In this document: in pieces, positions 7,597 through 16,453 of the stretch
Layout of the letters: the number at the start of each line of letters is the position of its first letter
Numbering within the stretch: the stretch's first letter is position 1
Translations under genes and position numbers: made by a program
The notes under the pieces: generated by a model
Database searches by the model: none
Told to the model about the DNA's origin: nothing
The model's input: only the letters and a program-made list of their open reading frames with translations
Virus record (IMG/VR): IMGVR_UViG_3300025679_000003
Location: 1 to 43,466 of that record
Reading direction: 5' to 3' (one strand)
Source of the DNA: a virus
Length of the DNA: 43,466 bases

Positions 7597-8480
7597 TGGC
7601 AAACCTATCCTCACTTACATCTCTCGCAACCGCGGCAACGGCCCTATCCAACTTGATTTTGGTGAGCCCGCAATCCGTGCTTGGGTATCAACCGCAAGCT
7701 TCGCCCAATACGACGGGCCAAACTTCACAGTTGCCGCCCGCATTTCTTTTTCATTACGAAGGCGAACAGACAGCGACTTTGACCAGCGACATCACTGACA
7801 ATTTTCTCGAAGACAACACCGCGGTCCAAGATCAAATCGCGCTGAAACCTGTCATGGTCTCGACCCACGGATACATCGGCGAACTTAACGACATTACGCC
7901 GTCGACTCTCGGTATTCTTAAAACTGCCGCTCAAAAATTGACAATCATTTCCGCATATACTCCGGCGTTATCGCAAACAGCACTCCTCGCGTACAACACC
8001 GCTTTTCAGTTGTATCAAGTTGCCTTGAACGCTCAGAACTCTGCAGTCGCCGCATGGAGTACAATCGCCGGGTCCGGCAATGCGGAAAGTGTCATCACTG
8101 GCCAAGACGGATTCCCAATTGCTTTGGAACCTAACCAAAATAAACAGCAAACCGCGTTCCAACAATTCTTCGGATATTGGAACAACCGCACACTTTTCAC
8201 CATTCAAACGCCTTGGGCGATTTTTCAGAACATGGCGATTTCATCTCTTCGCGCAGTTCAAAGCGAAGAGACGGTCGTGATTACAGACTTTGAGTTGACC
8301 TTTAAACAGCTCAGGTTCGCAAGCACGCTTTCAAGTTCCTCGGGCTTAGACGCTCAAGGGCGGCTCGCTTCGCAAGCTGCTTCGGTTGCAAACTTAGGCT
8401 CTCAAACGCCAATCTCAGTGTCGGCCTCTTTGCTCTCTCGACTCGCAAACGCCGAACCCGGCGGACCTGTGGGGGTTTAG
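7596..8480 (+). CDS. Baseplate/tail hub-associated structural protein
   Basis: 294 aa, with its ATG overlapping the tape measure stop. Early residues are Ala/Ser/Leu-rich (LTSLATAATALSNLILV), followed by a beta-rich part (PPAFLFHYEGEQTATLTSDI) and a helical section containing GYWNNRTLFTIQTPWAIFQN. The phrase MVSTHGYIGELNDITPSTLG fits proteins found between tape measure and plug genes in contractile phages with minimal baseplates. It is expected to sit in the baseplate hub or distal tail. The exact family is not recognised. Confidence 0.62.
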   Translation: MANLSSLTSLATAATALSNLILVSPQSVLGYQPQASPNTTGQTSQLPPAFLFHYEGEQTATLTSDITDNFLEDNTAVQDQIALKPVMVSTHGYIGELNDITPSTLGILKTAAQKLTIISAYTPALSQTALLAYNTAFQLYQVALNAQNSAVAAWSTIAGSGNAESVITGQDGFPIALEPNQNKQQTAFQQFFGYWNNRTLFTIQTPWAIFQNMAISSLRAVQSEETVVITDFELTFKQLRFASTLSSSSGLDAQGRLASQAASVANLGSQTPISVSASLLSRLANAEPGGPVGV

Positions 8481-8837
8481 ATGCAGCTGATTCAGAACAT
8501 CACGAACGGCCCACTCCAGACTCAGACAATCTATTTACCCGACGGCTCGTCGTTTACCATGACTCTTTACTTCGTGCCACTGCAACAAGGTTGGTTCATC
8601 ACTTCCTTGTCGTATTTGACTTTCACTTTGCAAGGTTTGCGAATCACGGTGAGTCCGAACATGCTCAACCAATTCCAAAACCAAATCCCTTTCGGTCTTG
8701 CTTGTTTTTCAGCGCAGAATCGTGAACCGAGTCAGCAAAATGATTTCTCTTCAAACGCTTGCCAACTTTTACTTCTAAACGCGGACGAAGTTGCTCAGTA
8801 TCAAGAATTCTTGGAAGGAAATCTCAGTGGCAGTTAA
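8481..8837 (+). CDS. Baseplate plug protein (DUF6983-like)
   Basis: 118 aa beginning directly after the previous stop. The beta pattern PLQTQTIYLPDGSSFTMTLY and the motif GWFITSLSYLTFTLQGLRI match small plug proteins, known from simple myovirus baseplates, which close the tube end above the spike. Length is typical for the family. It overlaps the next gene by 11 bases. Confidence 0.7.
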   Translation: MQLIQNITNGPLQTQTIYLPDGSSFTMTLYFVPLQQGWFITSLSYLTFTLQGLRITVSPNMLNQFQNQIPFGLACFSAQNREPSQQNDFSSNACQLLLLNADEVAQYQEFLEGNLSGS

Positions 8838-9708
8838 GTTTGGGCGTAACTATATTTTGAAGGCACAAACTCAGGATGGCAGCATTCTGACGATTGAACC
8901 ACCGTTTACAATTGAGTTCGACATCACTCGGAACACGTTTTCGAGTTTGAATATCGCATCAATTCGCATTTACAACCTCTCGAAAAATAACCGCAACAAT
9001 CTCCGTAAGGACGTGACAGACTATAACAGTTTTCGTTCTATTGAATTGGCCGCCGGTTACGGGAATGCGCTGTCAATCATTTTCAAAGGCAACATCACTC
9101 AAGCATGGTCAGTTCGCGAAGGCGTGGACTTTGTAACCCAAATAGAGTCCTTCGATGGCGGCTTTGCCGCGCAGAATGGATTTACAAATTTACCCCCCTT
9201 TCCTGCCGGAACCTCTGAATTTACAGTTATCGCAACTTTGGCTCAATCTCTGCCGAAGCTTTCTCTTGGTGCCGTTTCTCAAAAGTTATTTACAGGCACG
9301 CTGTCACGAGGAAACGCATACAACGGAAACACCTTAAATATCTTAAAACAAAACTGGCCGAACACTGTTTTCATCGACAACGGAAAAGTGAACTGTCTTG
9401 GCAACACGGAATGTCTGCTAGGACAAATCCCGATTATCGACTCTAGCAACGGGCTCTTAGAGACACCAGTTTTGGAACAGACAATTTTAAATTTCAATAT
9501 GATCTTTGAGCCGGGGCTCATCGTCGGTCAGTATTTGCAATTGAAAAGCTTGACTGCCCCGGCGCAGTTCAATAACTCAGCTTACAAAGTTATTTCGCTG
9601 AAACATCGCGGAACGATTTCGAGTGCCATTTGCGGCAACGCTATCACGTCGGTCGGGATGACCAACGGCGGTCCCGCATTGACGATCGTCCCACAGGCGG
9701 TACTGTGA
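8827..9708 (+). CDS. Baseplate hub protein
   Basis: 293 aa from GTG 8827, chosen because GGAAGGA lies eight bases upstream; upstream alternatives lie inside the plug gene and lack an RBS. The phrase FSSLNIASIRIYNLSKNNRN, followed by GYGNALSIIFKGNITQAWS, is the classic opening of phage hub proteins related to T4 gp27/Mu gpP: intrinsic tail-tube-like barrels that carry the spike. Later, FEPGLIVGQYLQLKSL and NNSAYKVISLKHRG fit the final hub domain. The next gene (spike) begins by GTGA overlap. Confidence 0.8.
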   Translation: MAVKFGRNYILKAQTQDGSILTIEPPFTIEFDITRNTFSSLNIASIRIYNLSKNNRNNLRKDVTDYNSFRSIELAAGYGNALSIIFKGNITQAWSVREGVDFVTQIESFDGGFAAQNGFTNLPPFPAGTSEFTVIATLAQSLPKLSLGAVSQKLFTGTLSRGNAYNGNTLNILKQNWPNTVFIDNGKVNCLGNTECLLGQIPIIDSSNGLLETPVLEQTILNFNMIFEPGLIVGQYLQLKSLTAPAQFNNSAYKVISLKHRGTISSAICGNAITSVGMTNGGPALTIVPQAVL

Positions 9709-10442
9709 ATCCTCAAACCAGTTTAAATCAGACACCGAACGACCCTCAACTCGCCGACCTTATGGACCAACTTAAGCGCGAAATCATGCTTGAGCTTTGC
9801 AGCACTCACGTTGGGACAATTCAAAATTTCAATTCTTCCTTGCAGACCGTGCAAGCGACAATCAACTACGCGCAGACTTTCTTCATGCTCAATGATGTGA
9901 CAGGCGTTTATGCTCCTGTCCTTCGAAATTACCCACTCTTGATTGACTGCCCGTGCATTGTCCTCGGCGGCGGCTCCTCGTGGATAAATACGCCTATCCA
10001 AGCTGGTGACGAGTGTTTGTTGCTTTTTAATGATCGTGATATCGACAGTTGGTTTCAGAGCGGGCAATTTGGCGCGGTCGCGACGGGTCGGACTCATTCT
10101 TTTTCCGATGCTTTCGCATTGGTCGGAGTAAAATCCGCACCAAATGCGCGTCCGCTTTATGATGCTGTTCGCATGATGTTTACAAACGGAAGCGTGAAAG
10201 TTGGAATCAATCCGACGAACAATAAAGCCACTATTCAGAATAATATAACGACGTTAAACCAAACGCTTCAAGATCTTTGCACGCAGCTCGAGACTTTAAC
10301 GACAGCACTCGCCGCGTTGACAGTGAGTGGTGTGACATCGGGCCCCGGCATAAGTGGTGTTCCCGTAAACGCGGCTGCAATTTCAGCGGTCGGCACACAG
10401 ATTCAAGTGATTGCTTTGAAAATTGGAGGGCTTTTAGAATGA
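9705..10442 (+). CDS. Membrane-puncturing spike (gp138-like)
   Basis: 245 aa from GTG 9705 on the previous stop (GTGA). The N-terminal ~150 residues form the OB-fold domain of gp138-type spikes: THVGTIQNFNSSLQTVQATI, then YPLLIDCPCIVLGGGSSW and the GDECLLLFNDRDIDSWF motif. The C-terminal part (SVKVGINPTNNKATIQNNI) is a short beta-helix-like needle followed by a trimerising helical and Gly/Ala-rich end. Such spikes pierce the outer membrane on sheath contraction. Confidence 0.86.
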   Translation: MNPQTSLNQTPNDPQLADLMDQLKREIMLELCSTHVGTIQNFNSSLQTVQATINYAQTFFMLNDVTGVYAPVLRNYPLLIDCPCIVLGGGSSWINTPIQAGDECLLLFNDRDIDSWFQSGQFGAVATGRTHSFSDAFALVGVKSAPNARPLYDAVRMMFTNGSVKVGINPTNNKATIQNNITTLNQTLQDLCTQLETLTTALAALTVSGVTSGPGISGVPVNAAAISAVGTQIQVIALKIGGLLE

Positions 10443-10804
10443 TCGTCAGAGCATTAGATTCCGACGACGATTGGCAGTTCGGAAAAGGAAAGAACGATTA
10501 TCGGGCGAACAACGATGCGATTGCTCAGAGTATTAAAACGCGCTTAAGCATGGTTCTCGGCGACTGTTTTTTTGCGGTCTCTGAAGGCATCGACTGGTTC
10601 AACCAACTCGGCGGTAAAAATCAACTGGCCTTGAACCTTTCAATCAACGCAACGATTTTAAATACAGAAGGTGTGACGGGTATTTTACAGACGAGTTTGA
10701 GTGTTTCGCCGGTAACAAGAGGATTTGCCGTCCAGTACAAAGTGCAGACAGTCTATTCGACACTAACAGGGATTTTTCAATACGACTTGAACGGCGTAGG
10801 CTAA
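10439..10804 (+). CDS. Baseplate wedge protein (gp25-like)
   Basis: 121 aa from ATG 10439 (ATGA overlap with the spike). It contains DDWQFGKGKNDYRANNDAIA followed by IKTRLSMVLGDCFFAVSEGI and the pattern DWFNQLGG, characteristic of gp25/Mu gp46-type wedge proteins that initiate sheath assembly. Ends in a beta-rich tail (FQYDLNGVG). The position between spike and J-like protein agrees. Confidence 0.82.
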   Translation: MIVRALDSDDDWQFGKGKNDYRANNDAIAQSIKTRLSMVLGDCFFAVSEGIDWFNQLGGKNQLALNLSINATILNTEGVTGILQTSLSVSPVTRGFAVQYKVQTVYSTLTGIFQYDLNGVG

Positions 10805-10813
10805 GGGGAAGAA

Positions 10814-11995
10814 ATGCCAAATGCAATCGGGCCTACAGGACTAACGGTCGCGACACAAGCAGAGCTGCTTGCGACGTACACCGCGGCTTTCAAATTAATT
10901 TATGGTAACGATATAAACCTTGACCCAGACTCCCCTGACGGGGAGTGGTTGAACATCACCATTCAAGCGATTCTCGATCTAGAGGATTTGCTCGTTCAGA
11001 TTTACAACATGTTTGATCCCGACAATGCAATCGGGGTCATCCTTGACCAAAGGGTTGCGATCAATGGCATCCAACGTCAGGTCGGAACTTTCACGGTTAC
11101 AAACCTCACTTTAGTCGTCGCGCAATCGTTGAATTTGTACGGTCTTGACCAGGCTATTCAGCCTGTTTATACTGCCGCCGACAACGCGGGGAACCAGTGG
11201 CAATTGCAGACCACTCAACTTGGTGTCACCGCCGGTACGCATGTTTACGCGTTTCAGGCGGCAAATCCGGGCGATGTGCTGACGGTTCCGAACACGATTA
11301 CGATTCCGGTCACGATTGTTCTTGGCGTTTCATCCATCAACAATCCGACCACTTACACGACTCCGGGGATAAATGAAGAGAGCGACGCCGCCCTTAAAAT
11401 CCGCCGACAAAAATCGGTTTCACTCGCGAGCCAAGGTTATCTTAAAGGGCTGCTTGCCGCTCTTGAAAACATCCCTGGTGTTACTTCTGCTTTTGTATAC
11501 GAAAATGATACAAGTGCAACGGACGAAGACGGAATCCCAGAGCATTCAATTTGGATCATCGTTGCTGGTTCCGCTGCCACTGCCGATATCGCAAATGCTA
11601 TTTACGTCAAACGAAACGCAGGATGTGGACTTTTCGGAGCAACTAATTACACCTTGATTCAAGTGAACGGGATTCCGTTTACAGTGAAGTGGGACAATGT
11701 TGTTTCCGAAGACCTGTTCATTCAATTTAATGCGACTTCTCTAAACGGAATCAATCCCCCGAATACTGCGGCCATTCTCGCAGGACTTCCGACCGACTTC
11801 GTTCCGGGCGTAAACGTCGAAGTAAACATCAATCAATTGGCAACTATCGTTCAGCAAATTGACCCCAATACGCTCGTAACTGGTGCGGGATTTTCTACCT
11901 CGGCGATGGGCTCGTTCACGAACACACTCTCCCCGTCTACGAAAAATAGGCAGTTTGCGGTTTCAAGCGACAACATTGCGATTACGGTGGTTTAA
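10814..11995 (+). CDS. Baseplate J-like protein
   Basis: 393 aa with AAGGGGAAG before ATG. Near the N-terminus, AAFKLIYGNDINLDPDSPDG is the conserved baseplate J signature, followed by the helix LLVQIYNMFDPDNAIGVILDQ and the ring-forming beta domains. Further on, GINEESDAALKIRRQKSVSL is another family hallmark. The protein forms wedge arms linking the hub to fibres (T4 gp6/Mu gp47 role). Stop and next start are adjacent. Confidence 0.9.
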   Translation: MPNAIGPTGLTVATQAELLATYTAAFKLIYGNDINLDPDSPDGEWLNITIQAILDLEDLLVQIYNMFDPDNAIGVILDQRVAINGIQRQVGTFTVTNLTLVVAQSLNLYGLDQAIQPVYTAADNAGNQWQLQTTQLGVTAGTHVYAFQAANPGDVLTVPNTITIPVTIVLGVSSINNPTTYTTPGINEESDAALKIRRQKSVSLASQGYLKGLLAALENIPGVTSAFVYENDTSATDEDGIPEHSIWIIVAGSAATADIANAIYVKRNAGCGLFGATNYTLIQVNGIPFTVKWDNVVSEDLFIQFNATSLNGINPPNTAAILAGLPTDFVPGVNVEVNINQLATIVQQIDPNTLVTGAGFSTSAMGSFTNTLSPSTKNRQFAVSSDNIAITVV

Positions 11996-12700
11996 ATGGC
12001 GACGAATCAAGAACTGATTGACTATTACGCCAAACTTTTAGTTATCCAGTATCTTGGAAAGCCGAAAGCTTACGCTACGATTCAAGCTACCGTGGGCCCG
12101 ATCATCATGGATCAACTGCCGCTGCAAGTGCAAAACGCTTTCAACATGCTCGGCACGAATATCGCTCAAGGCGTACAGCTTGACGTCATCGGGAAATATG
12201 CCGGCGTTACCCGTTACAGTTCTGACTTTAATGGAAACCTAATCACACTTTCTGACGCCGACTTTTTGTCACTAATTAAATTTGCAACCGTCACCAATAG
12301 CAACGGCAGTTCGCTCTCTGACATTCAAGATTTAATGTATCAGTTCTTTCCGGGTGAGGTCTTTGTTTACGATTATCGCGATATGCGAATCAGTTACGTC
12401 ATCAATTCAAGCGTTGGATCTCAAGATTTGATCCAAGCTTTAGTGAACGAGGGATTGATTCCGAAGCCGATGGGCGTGCAACTCGCGTCCATTATTTATG
12501 TTCCGATCACTGACCAGTTCTTCGGATTTCGCGACTATTATCATGCAGCGGTGTACGCGAATCCGTTTAATGACTATTCTGACTATCAGTTGACGTGGCC
12601 CTGGCTGTCGTACAATGATGCGGCTCACGCGACGACAATTATGACGACCGAGTCCGGCGATCCGTTGACACAAGAAAACGACGATTTAATTTACGTTTAA
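11996..12700 (+). CDS. DUF2612-like baseplate/tail protein
   Basis: 234 aa with no gap from the J-like gene. The N-terminus LLVIQYLGKPKAYATIQATV and the following AQGVQLDVIGKYAGVTR are the DUF2612 signature, a family always found next to the J-like gene and thought to link baseplate to fibres (comparable with Mu gp48/P2 gpI). The later segment is aromatic-rich (FFGFRDYYHAAVYANP), like a fibre-attachment region. The role is inferred from family context. Confidence 0.8.
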   Translation: MATNQELIDYYAKLLVIQYLGKPKAYATIQATVGPIIMDQLPLQVQNAFNMLGTNIAQGVQLDVIGKYAGVTRYSSDFNGNLITLSDADFLSLIKFATVTNSNGSSLSDIQDLMYQFFPGEVFVYDYRDMRISYVINSSVGSQDLIQALVNEGLIPKPMGVQLASIIYVPITDQFFGFRDYYHAAVYANPFNDYSDYQLTWPWLSYNDAAHATTIMTTESGDPLTQENDDLIYV

Positions 12701-12711
12701 GAGGGTGAAAT

Positions 12712-13326
12712 ATGGCAAATGAAAGAATTTCGCAGCTTCCGTCGGTTACGAACTCCGATGTCGGAGCTTCAAGCGTCCTTCCTGTTGTGGACGGCATTAC
12801 GAAAAAAATTGCTCTCTCTCAACTCGATCTTCGGTGGGCGCCGATCTCACTCGTAACGACGGTATCAAATTTAAATACAAAAGTTCTCGCAAACCAGCCT
12901 ATGACAACCGGCGGTGACATGATCTATGGCGGTGCCTCCGGAGTGCCAACGAGACTCGGTGCGGGAATCGCCGGATATCTTTTACAGGCGAATGGCGCTG
13001 GTAACGCCCCGTCTTACATAAATCCCGTTCAAGCCGGACCAGCATCGCAAGCAATTTCAGCTTCCGCTATCGACTGGTCTACTGGATTGTCTTTCTCAAA
13101 AACTCTTTCTGCCGGAACTACGTTCACTTTTTCAAATCAAATTTCCGGTCAAACGATTATTGTTCGCCTCACTAATACTGCGAGCAATTATTCTGTAACA
13201 TGGCCTGCTGTTAAGTGGTCCGGAGGAGTGGCTCCGACTATGAGCCCGGGTGTTGTGAGCGATATTTACACATTTTTTTACGACGGAACGAGCTTTTTTG
13301 GCTCTTACGTTCAGAACATGAGCTAG
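12712..13326 (+). CDS. Tail fibre-type protein
   Basis: 204 aa, with the GAGGGTGAAAT RBS region before ATG. The opening MANERISQLPSVTN and ASSVLPVVDGITKKIALSQL is the common N-terminus of phage fibre proteins. Then comes a low-complexity linker (GAGIAGYLLQANGAGNAPSY) and a beta-sandwich-like end (TTFTFSNQISGQTIIVRLTN). It is the first of four consecutive fibre/receptor-type genes. Function is by resemblance. Confidence 0.7.
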   Translation: MANERISQLPSVTNSDVGASSVLPVVDGITKKIALSQLDLRWAPISLVTTVSNLNTKVLANQPMTTGGDMIYGGASGVPTRLGAGIAGYLLQANGAGNAPSYINPVQAGPASQAISASAIDWSTGLSFSKTLSAGTTFTFSNQISGQTIIVRLTNTASNYSVTWPAVKWSGGVAPTMSPGVVSDIYTFFYDGTSFFGSYVQNMS

Positions 13327-13333
13327 GTTTTAC

Positions 13334-14194
13334 ATGATAAAAGGTTACGCACCATTCTCGTTCATCAGTAATTCACACTTTTTGAATTATCTCGTGGTCG
13401 CTGGCGGCGGCGCCGGGAACCCTGCATCGGGCGGCGGCGGCGGCGGGGGCGGGATGTTAGAGGGATCGGCGTCAGTGACGCCGGGCACCACAATAACCGT
13501 TACCATCGGTGCCGGCGGGCAATTTTCGGGCGGCGCCTTCGGAACAGCACTTTCTGGAGGAAATTCTTCGATTGCTTCGACTGGTGGTCCCAACATCACG
13601 ACTATCGGCGGCGGGGCCGGCGGTTATAGCACTGGAAGCTCTGGCGGTAGCGGCGGCGGCGGCGGATCACAAGGCGGCGGCGGCGTTGCTGGTGGGGCGG
13701 GAACTGCCGGACAAGGCTCTGCCGGAGGAACGAGCGGGACGCCTATTGGAACGGCAGGTGCCGGTGGTGGCGGCGGGGCCGGAGGAGTTGGTTCGAACGG
13801 GAATAATGGCCCCGGTGTTGGTGGAGTTGGAGGAATAGGTCGTCAATCTTCAATCACAGGAACAGCCACATATTATGCCGGCGGCGGCGGCGGCGGCAGC
13901 GGTAACATTAGCGGAAATAACGGATGCCTCGGCGGCCTCGGCGGCGGCGGAAACGGTACAGGATACCCAACTCAAGCCGGCGCAGGAACAAATGGGCTTG
14001 GTGGTGGTGGTGGTGGGGCCGGATCACAAGTATCAGTCGGAAATGCGGCCGGCAACGTCGGAGGGTCTGGTGTCGTGATAATTTCCGTCCCGACGTCACA
14101 ATACTCCGGAGTTACGACTGGGTCGCCATCTGTCACAACAAGCGGAAGCAATACGATAATTAAATTCACAGCGTCCGGATCTTACAAGGCGTAA
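13334..14194 (+). CDS. Glycine-rich tail tip / adhesin-type protein
   Basis: 286 aa dominated by runs of glycine with Ala, Ser and Asn. A short N-terminus reads FLNYLVVAGGGAGNPASGGG and the C-terminus closes with GGSGVVIISVPTSQYSGV, the signature of the glycine-rich domain found in phage and bacterial surface proteins. The DNA is correspondingly rich in GGC/GGN runs. Glycine-rich sheets of polyglycine-II type occur at tips of some phage adhesins and bind outer-membrane receptors. Weak RBS (AGG). Its place among the fibre genes supports a receptor-binding role. Confidence 0.75.
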   Translation: MIKGYAPFSFISNSHFLNYLVVAGGGAGNPASGGGGGGGGMLEGSASVTPGTTITVTIGAGGQFSGGAFGTALSGGNSSIASTGGPNITTIGGGAGGYSTGSSGGSGGGGGSQGGGGVAGGAGTAGQGSAGGTSGTPIGTAGAGGGGGAGGVGSNGNNGPGVGGVGGIGRQSSITGTATYYAGGGGGGSGNISGNNGCLGGLGGGGNGTGYPTQAGAGTNGLGGGGGGAGSQVSVGNAAGNVGGSGVVIISVPTSQYSGVTTGSPSVTTSGSNTIIKFTASGSYKA

Positions 14195-14204
14195 AGGGGG
14201 TTTC

Positions 14205-14903
14205 GTGGCAACAAAATTAGCTCGGGTCTTACAAAAAGTTTTTGGGTCAACTGCGGGCCCGACTGACTTAGGTGTCATCGGTTCGCTCGCTGCGGGAAGC
14301 CCGGCGTTTACCGACGACCCTCTAGAAATGCAAAGCCTTCCAAACTTCGACGAAGGTTGGTTCGGCGTCGTCGTCGGCGCGAACTCACCAGCCATTGAAG
14401 ACATGAACTCACTCTGCTTTTTACTCTCGCGGCAAATCGCTTATGTCCTGCAAACGGGCGTGCCTGAATGGGACGCGACTACTTCCTATTTTATTGGGAG
14501 TATTGCACAAGACGGAACCGGCGTGATGTACGTGTCTTTGACAGACAACAATTTAAACCACGCTCTCACGAGCACAGCAAATTGGCGCAGCGTTAGTGGT
14601 GGCACAAATCTCGTCACCGTCACCCCGCCGACGGCTTACACCCTGTCGCTGCCTGATAACGGAAAGACTTTCTTGGTCAATTCAGCAGCCGGCGCAATTC
14701 AATTTAATTTGCCAGTACCGTCAGCAAACTTTAAATTTAAAATCAAAGATTCCGGCGGTGTAATGAACACCAACGGTTGCACCATGCACAGAAACGCCGC
14801 TGAACTGTTCGCAGGACTGGCTACGGATTACGTGATGAACGCAAACGGCGGTGAGTGGGAAATCGGAACTGACGGCACAAACTGGTTTATTTTAGGGAGA
14901 TAA
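14205..14903 (+). CDS. Tail fibre-type protein with carbohydrate-binding-like segment
   Basis: 232 aa from GTG 14205, with AAGGGGG upstream. N-terminus ARVLQKVFGSTAGPTDLGVI followed by DPLEMQSLPNFDEGWFGVV is an attachment segment. Residues ~88-130 (VPEWDATTSYFIGSIAQDGT, then YVSLTDNNLNHALTSTANW) resemble the CBM5/12-like modules of fibre proteins. The C-terminal ~85 residues are beta-rich and end in GTDGTNWFILGR, as in many fibre tips. It lies three bases from the RCC1 gene. Confidence 0.7.
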   Translation: MATKLARVLQKVFGSTAGPTDLGVIGSLAAGSPAFTDDPLEMQSLPNFDEGWFGVVVGANSPAIEDMNSLCFLLSRQIAYVLQTGVPEWDATTSYFIGSIAQDGTGVMYVSLTDNNLNHALTSTANWRSVSGGTNLVTVTPPTAYTLSLPDNGKTFLVNSAAGAIQFNLPVPSANFKFKIKDSGGVMNTNGCTMHRNAAELFAGLATDYVMNANGGEWEIGTDGTNWFILGR

Positions 14904-14906
14904 GAA

Positions 14907-16439
14907 ATGGCACAAATCGTAGACAAGGTTTTTACCGCGAATGGAAATTGGACGGCACCGGCTGAAGTGTTCAACGTGAAAGTCATTGGAGTTCAAGCGT
15001 GGATTCCGATTTCCTCTTACGGATCGAGCTGCGCTATGAACTCAACGGACGGTCTAACGTATGCCTGGGGACTGAACGTCAACGGCGAACTCGGCGTCGG
15101 CTCTGTCACAGCTGCGAGTTCTCCGACAGCTGTATTAAACAGCTATCAAAACGACTTCGTTCAATTGGTTCCAGTGAGTAACGATTCGCTGACAGACCAA
15201 TGTGCCTTAGCGATAAATTCTTCAGGAGATTTATTTGCTTGGGGAACAAATTTTTCAGGTCAGCTCGGAGTCGGGGACGTAACAGTAAGAAGTTCACCAG
15301 TTCTTGTTCTTGGTGGATTTAAGTGGGCCTCGGTTTTAAATACTTCCGAAGGCGTTATCGGTTCGGGAGCCGCCTCTTTTACTCTCGGACTAAGTAAAAC
15401 TGGATCGACGTATGCTTGGGGCGGGAACGCGAACGGTCAACTCGGCGTCGGAGACGTGACTCCTAGGAGTTCTCCGGTCGCGGTCCTTGGAGGACTGATT
15501 TTCTCTCAGCTCTGCACGTCGATATCGCCTATCGGAGGGTCGGCGGTATCCTACGGCCTGACTTCGGCCGGCCAACTTTACGCTTGGGGAGCGAACGCCC
15601 AGGGTCAACTCGGCGTCGGAGACGTGGTTGCGAGGAGTTCTCCGGTCGCGGTCCTCGGCGGCCTGACGTTCTCTCAGATTTCTTCTGGGTGCGATCCGTT
15701 CGGCACGATTAGTTTCAACTACTCTTACGGATTGACGTCCACCGGAAGTCTCTATGCGTGGGGATCAAATATTAACGGCCAACTCGGCGTCGGGGACGTG
15801 ACAGTTAGATCCTCTCCAGTCGCCGTATTGGGGTCCTTAACATTCTCCACCGTTCTAACTTCTGGAAATTCCACGGTAGCACTTTCAACTTCCGGACATG
15901 CGTATGCGTGGGGGCTGAACAATGTTGGGCAATTAGGTCTCGGAGATTTAAATCCGCGAAGCTCGCCCGTAGCAGTCCTCGGGGGGTTGACCTTCACTCA
16001 GATATTCAATATCGGATATTCTTTTTTCGGCCTGACTTCGAGCGGCCAGCTCTACGCCTGGGGGGCAAACAGCGTTGGCGCGCTTGGGGTCGGCGACACA
16101 GTTGGCAGGAGTTCCCCCGTTGCAGTTCTTGGCAGTCTTTCTTTTTCACAAGTCTTTACCGGGGCAGCGGTTTACGGGCTAACAACTTCGGGGCAGATTT
16201 ATGCTTGGGGATTCAATCCCAACGGTCAACTCGGCGTCGGAGACGTGGTTGCGAGAAGCTCGCCGGTTCTTGTTCTTGGCGGTCATTACGTGGCCTCGCA
16301 ATCGCCGCAAATTATCAAAGAAATTCAGGTCGTGCCCGGCACGACCTATGCTTTGAATTTACAGAATCCTATTGCCTTTTTCGGCACAATCCCGTTAGGA
16401 CCTATGTTGAACCAAATCACATTGCAGTATCAACAATAA
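14907..16439 (+). CDS. RCC1-repeat beta-propeller tail protein, putative receptor-binding protein
   Basis: 510 aa, ATG with TAGGGAGATAAG upstream. The N-terminal KVFTANGNWTAPAEVFNVKV is the same short beta motif that opens glycine-rich fibre proteins and may anchor the protein. Residues ~50-455 contain eight copies of a YAWGxNxxGQLGVGD motif, each followed by SSPVAVLGG; these are regulator of chromosome condensation (RCC1) repeats that fold as blades of a beta-propeller. The C-terminus (QIIKEIQVVPGTTYALNL) ends the chain with a beta segment. Eukaryotic RCC1 has seven blades; here eight motif copies are visible. A receptor-binding role is inferred from position after the fibres. Confidence 0.82.
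   Translation: MAQIVDKVFTANGNWTAPAEVFNVKVIGVQAWIPISSYGSSCAMNSTDGLTYAWGLNVNGELGVGSVTAASSPTAVLNSYQNDFVQLVPVSNDSLTDQCALAINSSGDLFAWGTNFSGQLGVGDVTVRSSPVLVLGGFKWASVLNTSEGVIGSGAASFTLGLSKTGSTYAWGGNANGQLGVGDVTPRSSPVAVLGGLIFSQLCTSISPIGGSAVSYGLTSAGQLYAWGANAQGQLGVGDVVARSSPVAVLGGLTFSQISSGCDPFGTISFNYSYGLTSTGSLYAWGSNINGQLGVGDVTVRSSPVAVLGSLTFSTVLTSGNSTVALSTSGHAYAWGLNNVGQLGLGDLNPRSSPVAVLGGLTFTQIFNIGYSFFGLTSSGQLYAWGANSVGALGVGDTVGRSSPVAVLGSLSFSQVFTGAAVYGLTTSGQIYAWGFNPNGQLGVGDVVARSSPVLVLGGHYVASQSPQIIKEIQVVPGTTYALNLQNPIAFFGTIPLGPMLNQITLQYQQ
15050..16290 (+). repeat. Eight tandem RCC1-coding repeats
   Basis: The DNA segment GGTCAACTCGGCGTCGGAGA and close variants recur at intervals of about 145-180 bases, near 15079, 15259, 15435, 15603, 15777, 15926, 16077 and 16221. 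Copies near 15435, 15603 and 16221 are nearly identical over 20 or more bases, which allows recombination between blades. Confidence 0.85.
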
Positions 16440-16453
16440 AAGGGGTATGTCGT

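Noticed and set aside
15908-16453. Extension of the glycosyltransferase frame upstream into the RCC1 gene
   Set aside because: The extra residues are Arg/Ser/Gly-rich shadow sequence overlapping the RCC1 repeats; ATG 16454 starts right after the RCC1 stop.
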